Shown here: positions 6,117-6,723 of the stretch, piece by piece | How the letters are laid out: every line of letters starts with the position of its first letter | Numbering within the stretch: the stretch's first letter is position 1 | DNA from: Planctomycetaceae bacterium UBA4732 | GTDB lineage: Bacteria > Planctomycetota > Planctomycetia > Gemmatales > Gemmataceae | Direction of reading: 5' to 3' | Assembly (NCBI GenBank): GCA_002404095.1 | Contig: DHJA01000193.1 | Coordinates: 1-6,723, forward strand | DNA: 6,723 nucleotides | Program-made: the position numbers and the translations under genes | The notes under the pieces: model-generated | Database searches by the model: none | Seen by the model: the letters and a program-made list of their open reading frames with translations, nothing else | Told to the model about the DNA's origin: nothing

Positions 6117-6145
6117 TTCACATTCGTTTGGTGTCATAGTATATA
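6117..6145 (+). promoter_or_regulatory. Candidate sigma70-type promoter for the FHA gene
   Basis: TTCACA (6117-6122, five of six to consensus) and TATATA (6140-6145, four of six) are separated by exactly 17 bases, in the most AT-rich part of the spacer. Transcription would start near 6152, giving a leader of about 56 bases to the ATG at 6208. The leader contains GGAG at 6199-6202. Confidence 0.45.
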
Positions 6146-6207
6146 GGGGGCTTATGCCGTGCCGTTTCACGGGTCCGGTCTATCGCCCCCATTGTCGCGG
6201 AGTTCCG

Positions 6208-6699
6208 ATGCGTGCGCAGTTGTTACCTCTGGACGGTAGTTCACCTATCGAGATCGCCAAGGATCTCCTGGTGGTCGGCCGTCGGGAGGACTGCGACTTG
6301 CGGCTGGAACACAAGAGCGTATCGAAAATCCATTGCGTCATCGTCAAAACCGACGGCCTTTTAATGCTGCGCGATCTCGGCAGCACCAACGGCACGCACG
6401 TCAACGGCACGCGCGTCCGCCGCGCCGCCTTACTCCCCAACGATCAGCTGAACATCGCCGGTTACAAGTTCCGCATCTACCTTGGTCCCGACGGCCCTGC
6501 GCCCAAGGTGCAGCCGGTTCACGTCTCGGAACATACCCAGCACCTCAACGCCAAGGAAGTGGCGGAGTTGCTGCGCAAAGCCAACGCCGCCGCCGGGGAA
6601 GACGAACAAGACGATTCCGAGGAAAGTCCCGTCGTCGAGCCAATTCATCGCAATCAGCTGCCCGACATCTATCCGGAGGATGGGCCGGCGAGGATTTAG
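6208..6699 (+). CDS. Short stand-alone FHA-domain protein (phosphothreonine reader)
   Basis: The product is 163 residues with one forkhead-associated domain at about 3-93. The diagnostic residues are present: G24-R25 in VVGRREDCDLRL, S39 and H42 in SVSKIHC, and N61-G62 with N66-G67 in DLGSTNGTHVNG. FHA domains bind phosphothreonine peptides, typically linking Ser/Thr kinases to their targets, and act in the cytoplasm. No signal peptide or membrane segment is seen. After the domain comes a short helix (113-129), an acidic stretch (EDEQDDSEES, 131-140) and a Pro-rich end. The start at 6208 has GGAG 5 bases ahead and begins right at the first FHA strand. An upstream in-frame ATG at 6154 would lie almost on the predicted transcription start and adds 18 non-domain residues. 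The stop TAG abuts the next ATG, so coupling with the downstream gene is likely. The partner kinase and the function are unknown. Confidence 0.9.
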   Translation: MRAQLLPLDGSSPIEIAKDLLVVGRREDCDLRLEHKSVSKIHCVIVKTDGLLMLRDLGSTNGTHVNGTRVRRAALLPNDQLNIAGYKFRIYLGPDGPAPKVQPVHVSEHTQHLNAKEVAELLRKANAAAGEDEQDDSEESPVVEPIHRNQLPDIYPEDGPARI

Positions 6700-6723
6700 A
6701 TGTTTAGCCGCGACCCGAAGGGG
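6700..6723 (+). CDS. Start of a downstream gene, cut by the window edge
   Basis: An ATG at 6700 follows the FHA stop codon with no gap (TAGATG) and opens a frame reading MFSRDPKG to the end of the window. AGGA at 6691-6694, inside the end of the FHA gene, can serve as ribosome binding site with a 5-base spacer. Eight codons are too few to name a product. The stop/start junction suggests translational coupling with the FHA gene. Confidence 0.5.

Noticed and set aside
6154..6207. Upstream start for the FHA protein at 6154
   Set aside because: It would sit about two bases from the predicted transcription start, adds 18 residues unlike the FHA fold, and the ATG at 6208 has GGAG in place. It cannot be fully excluded because AGGGGG precedes 6154 closely.
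1..6723. tRNA, rRNA, riboswitch, transposase or defence genes
   Set aside because: No cloverleaf, rRNA-like segment, known aptamer core, DDE/HUH transposase motif or defence-type domain was seen on either strand.

Overview
The window looks like a piece of a GC-rich planctomycete chromosome, most likely of the Gemmata/Gemmataceae type. This is inferred from three things: a large envelope protein with three N-terminal membrane segments and a very long Lys/Asp/Gln/Gly-rich tail, a short stand-alone FHA protein of planctomycete style, and palindromic intergenic repeats built on GTTCCCACGC-type hairpins. No rRNA or other marker gene is present, so the placement rests on protein style and repeats only.

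Layout. Positions 1-129 hold a leader with a perfect TATAAT box, a small GC hairpin and a strong Shine-Dalgarno. A 1070-residue DUF4175-like membrane-anchored protein follows (130-3342, +). A 147-bp gap (3343-3490) is almost filled by a composite palindrome of four hairpins enclosed by a perfect 33-bp inverted repeat. Next is nadB, L-aspartate oxidase (3491-5107, +), whose ribosome binding site lies in the outer arm of that palindrome. The convergent gap 5108-5384 contains a second, unrelated nested palindrome. A small lipoprotein gene of unknown function runs on the minus strand (5385-5945). A divergent spacer (5946-6207) carries a candidate promoter for an FHA-domain protein gene (6208-6699, +). 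Its stop codon is immediately followed by the ATG of another reading frame that runs off the window (6700 onward).

Function. The genes do not form one obvious pathway. The first protein appears to expose most of its mass outside the cytoplasmic membrane. NadB makes iminosuccinate for NAD synthesis; nadA and nadC are not in the window. The lipoprotein is probably an envelope component. The FHA protein is probably a phosphothreonine reader for Ser/Thr kinase signalling and may be co-translated with the next gene. No defence, mobile or biosynthetic system is visible. The most unusual material is non-coding: two different high-order palindromes bracket nadB, and one of them can pair with the nadB ribosome binding site.
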